Part shown: positions 31,678 to 32,676 of the stretch, piece after piece
How the letters are laid out: the number at the start of each line of letters is the position of its first letter
How positions within the stretch are numbered: position 1 is the stretch's first letter
NCBI GenBank assembly: GCA_963661535.1
Contig: CAVLCC010000021.1
Location: 1-32,676 of the forward strand
Length of the DNA: 32,676 bases
DNA from: CAVLCC01 sp963661535
GTDB taxonomy: Bacteria; Actinomycetota; Coriobacteriia; Coriobacteriales; CADBOM01
Direction of reading: 5' to 3'
Translations under genes and position numbers: made by a program
Notes under the pieces: generated by a model
What the model saw: the letters and a program-made list of their open reading frames with translations, nothing else
Told to the model about the DNA's origin: nothing
Databases searched by the model: none

Positions 31678-32676
31678 ATGTCTAATATTGAACTTACAAA
31701 TGGCAAAGCCACAGCAGATGAGATATTCTTTAACGCACGTGATCTTTCTGTGGGATACAACGGAAAAACACTCATACACGACATAGACGTTAAAATTCCA
31801 CGAGGCACGATTCTTACACTTATTGGTCCTAATGGCTCAGGCAAATCTACTATCTTAAAAACCATAGCTAATTACCTTAGTTCAATTGCTGGAGCCGTTT
31901 ATATTGATGACCAAAATGTGAGCAAAATGAGTGCAAGCAGTTTGTCAAAAAAGATGTCTGTTGTTTTAACAGAACGTCTTAGAACCGAGCTTATGACCTG
32001 CAAAGATATAGTCGAAACAGGTCGATACCCCTACACTGGGCGTTTGGGAATTTTGTCTAGTGAAGATCACAAAATTGTGCGCGATGCCATGGAACTTGTT
32101 AACATGTGGGACTTGCGTGAGCGCGACTTTATGCACATAAGCGATGGTCAAAGACAACGCCTCATGCTTGCCCGTGCAATTTGCCAAGAGCCAGATATTA
32201 TCTTGCTCGATGAGCCAACTTCTTTTTTGGATATCAGATATCAAATTGAGCTTCTATCCATATTGAGAGGCCTTGTTAAAAAACGCAATATATCTGTTAT
32301 TATGTCGCTACATGAGCTAGATATGGCACAAAAGGTTTCGGATATGGTTATGTGTGTTCACGGAGAGACTATCTTTAAATATGGACCTCCAGAAGAGATA
32401 TTTAGCTCAAAGCTCATTGAAGAATTATATTCACTAGATGAGGGCAGCTTTAATTCTGTTTTTGGCAGTGTTGAGATGGCAAGGGTCAAAGGCGACCCAA
32501 AGGTCTTTGTTATTGCAGGTGGAGGAACTGGAGCACGCACTTATAGGCAACTCCAAAAAGAGGGGGTCGCATTTGCATCGGGAATTTTACATCAAAACGA
32601 TGTTGACTATCTCTTGGCTTGCGACCTTGCTTCTAGCGTTATTTGTGAGCAGGCGTTTGAGCCAATTTCTGATGCT
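31678..32676 (+). CDS. BtuD/FecE-type ABC transporter ATPase with C-terminal extension (partial, runs off the window)
   Basis: 333 codons are visible with no stop. ATG 31678 lies 4 bases after the permease stop. Walker A is GPNGSGKST at 50-58, the signature ISDGQRQRLMLARA at 154-167 replaces the usual LSGGQ, Walker B is IILLDEP and the H-loop is in MSLHEL. At the Q-loop the expected Gln appears to be replaced within VVLTERL. After about residue 265 the protein continues with a separate domain starting KVFVIAGGGTGARTYRQL, a glycine-rich, Rossmann-like opening that typical BtuD lacks. Its end and function cannot be seen. It powers the permease encoded just upstream. Confidence 0.92.
   Translation, partial: MSNIELTNGKATADEIFFNARDLSVGYNGKTLIHDIDVKIPRGTILTLIGPNGSGKSTILKTIANYLSSIAGAVYIDDQNVSKMSASSLSKKMSVVLTERLRTELMTCKDIVETGRYPYTGRLGILSSEDHKIVRDAMELVNMWDLRERDFMHISDGQRQRLMLARAICQEPDIILLDEPTSFLDIRYQIELLSILRGLVKKRNISVIMSLHELDMAQKVSDMVMCVHGETIFKYGPPEEIFSSKLIEELYSLDEGSFNSVFGSVEMARVKGDPKVFVIAGGGTGARTYRQLQKEGVAFASGILHQNDVDYLLACDLASSVICEQAFEPISDA

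Noticed and set aside
28866..32676. Siderophore or heme uptake as the main call for the transporter
   Set aside because: Protein families alone would allow it, but the cobalamin riboswitch at the head of the operon favours corrinoid. Kept as an alternative only.

Overview
The window is AT-rich and every credible gene lies on the + strand. The content points to a low-GC actinobacterium of the Coriobacteriia type (Atopobium-like). The order rpsA-coaE-(slt)-uvrB is the actinobacterial one. RNase Y, a GHKL ATPase, SpoVS, MiaB, MiaA, DapF and HflX follow as a block. A wall protein with PF04122-type cell-wall repeats indicates a monoderm envelope. The taxon is inferred from gene order and protein style, not from a marker search.

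Layout. 1-1800: an Rrf2-family regulator followed by an AzlC/AzlD amino-acid exporter pair. 2050-2950: a pyridoxal/pyridoxamine kinase ending at a clear terminator. 3128-4741: an unrecognised membrane-anchored, low-complexity protein. 4870-9940: housekeeping block of ribosomal protein S1 (behind a leader that can fold over its ribosome binding site), dephospho-CoA kinase, a small lytic transglycosylase and UvrB. 10126-11124: an unrecognised single-pass membrane protein. 11565-21230: RNase Y, GHKL ATPase, SpoVS, MiaB, MiaA, DapF, an HflX protein fused to two dUTPase-like domains, and an MTA/SAH nucleosidase that begins with what looks like the first 24 residues of LuxS.

21380-32676: a promoter, a cobalamin riboswitch with an intrinsic terminator, and then eight co-directional genes running off the window edge. 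They encode a 1434-residue wall-bound protein with several beta-rich 'DGTY' domains, a membrane-anchored 'DGTY' protein, an ExbB/TolQ-like channel protein, a 98-residue ExbD-like (DUF2149-like) protein, a 'DGTY' lipoprotein, a substrate-binding lipoprotein, a BtuC/FecC-type permease and a BtuD-type ATPase with an extra C-terminal domain. I read this as a corrinoid (possibly heme) capture-and-import system. It appears to combine wall receptors, a proton-channel energiser of the TonB-ExbB-ExbD kind and a standard ABC importer in an organism with no outer membrane. This is the most likely undescribed system in the window.

Two other points deserve a second look. The HflX fusion carries tandem dUTPase halves whose motifs complement each other in the order 3-1-2-4-5, the arrangement known from monomeric herpesvirus dUTPases. 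The nucleosidase carries an apparent LuxS relic. No rRNA, tRNA, CRISPR array, transposase or phage gene was recognised.
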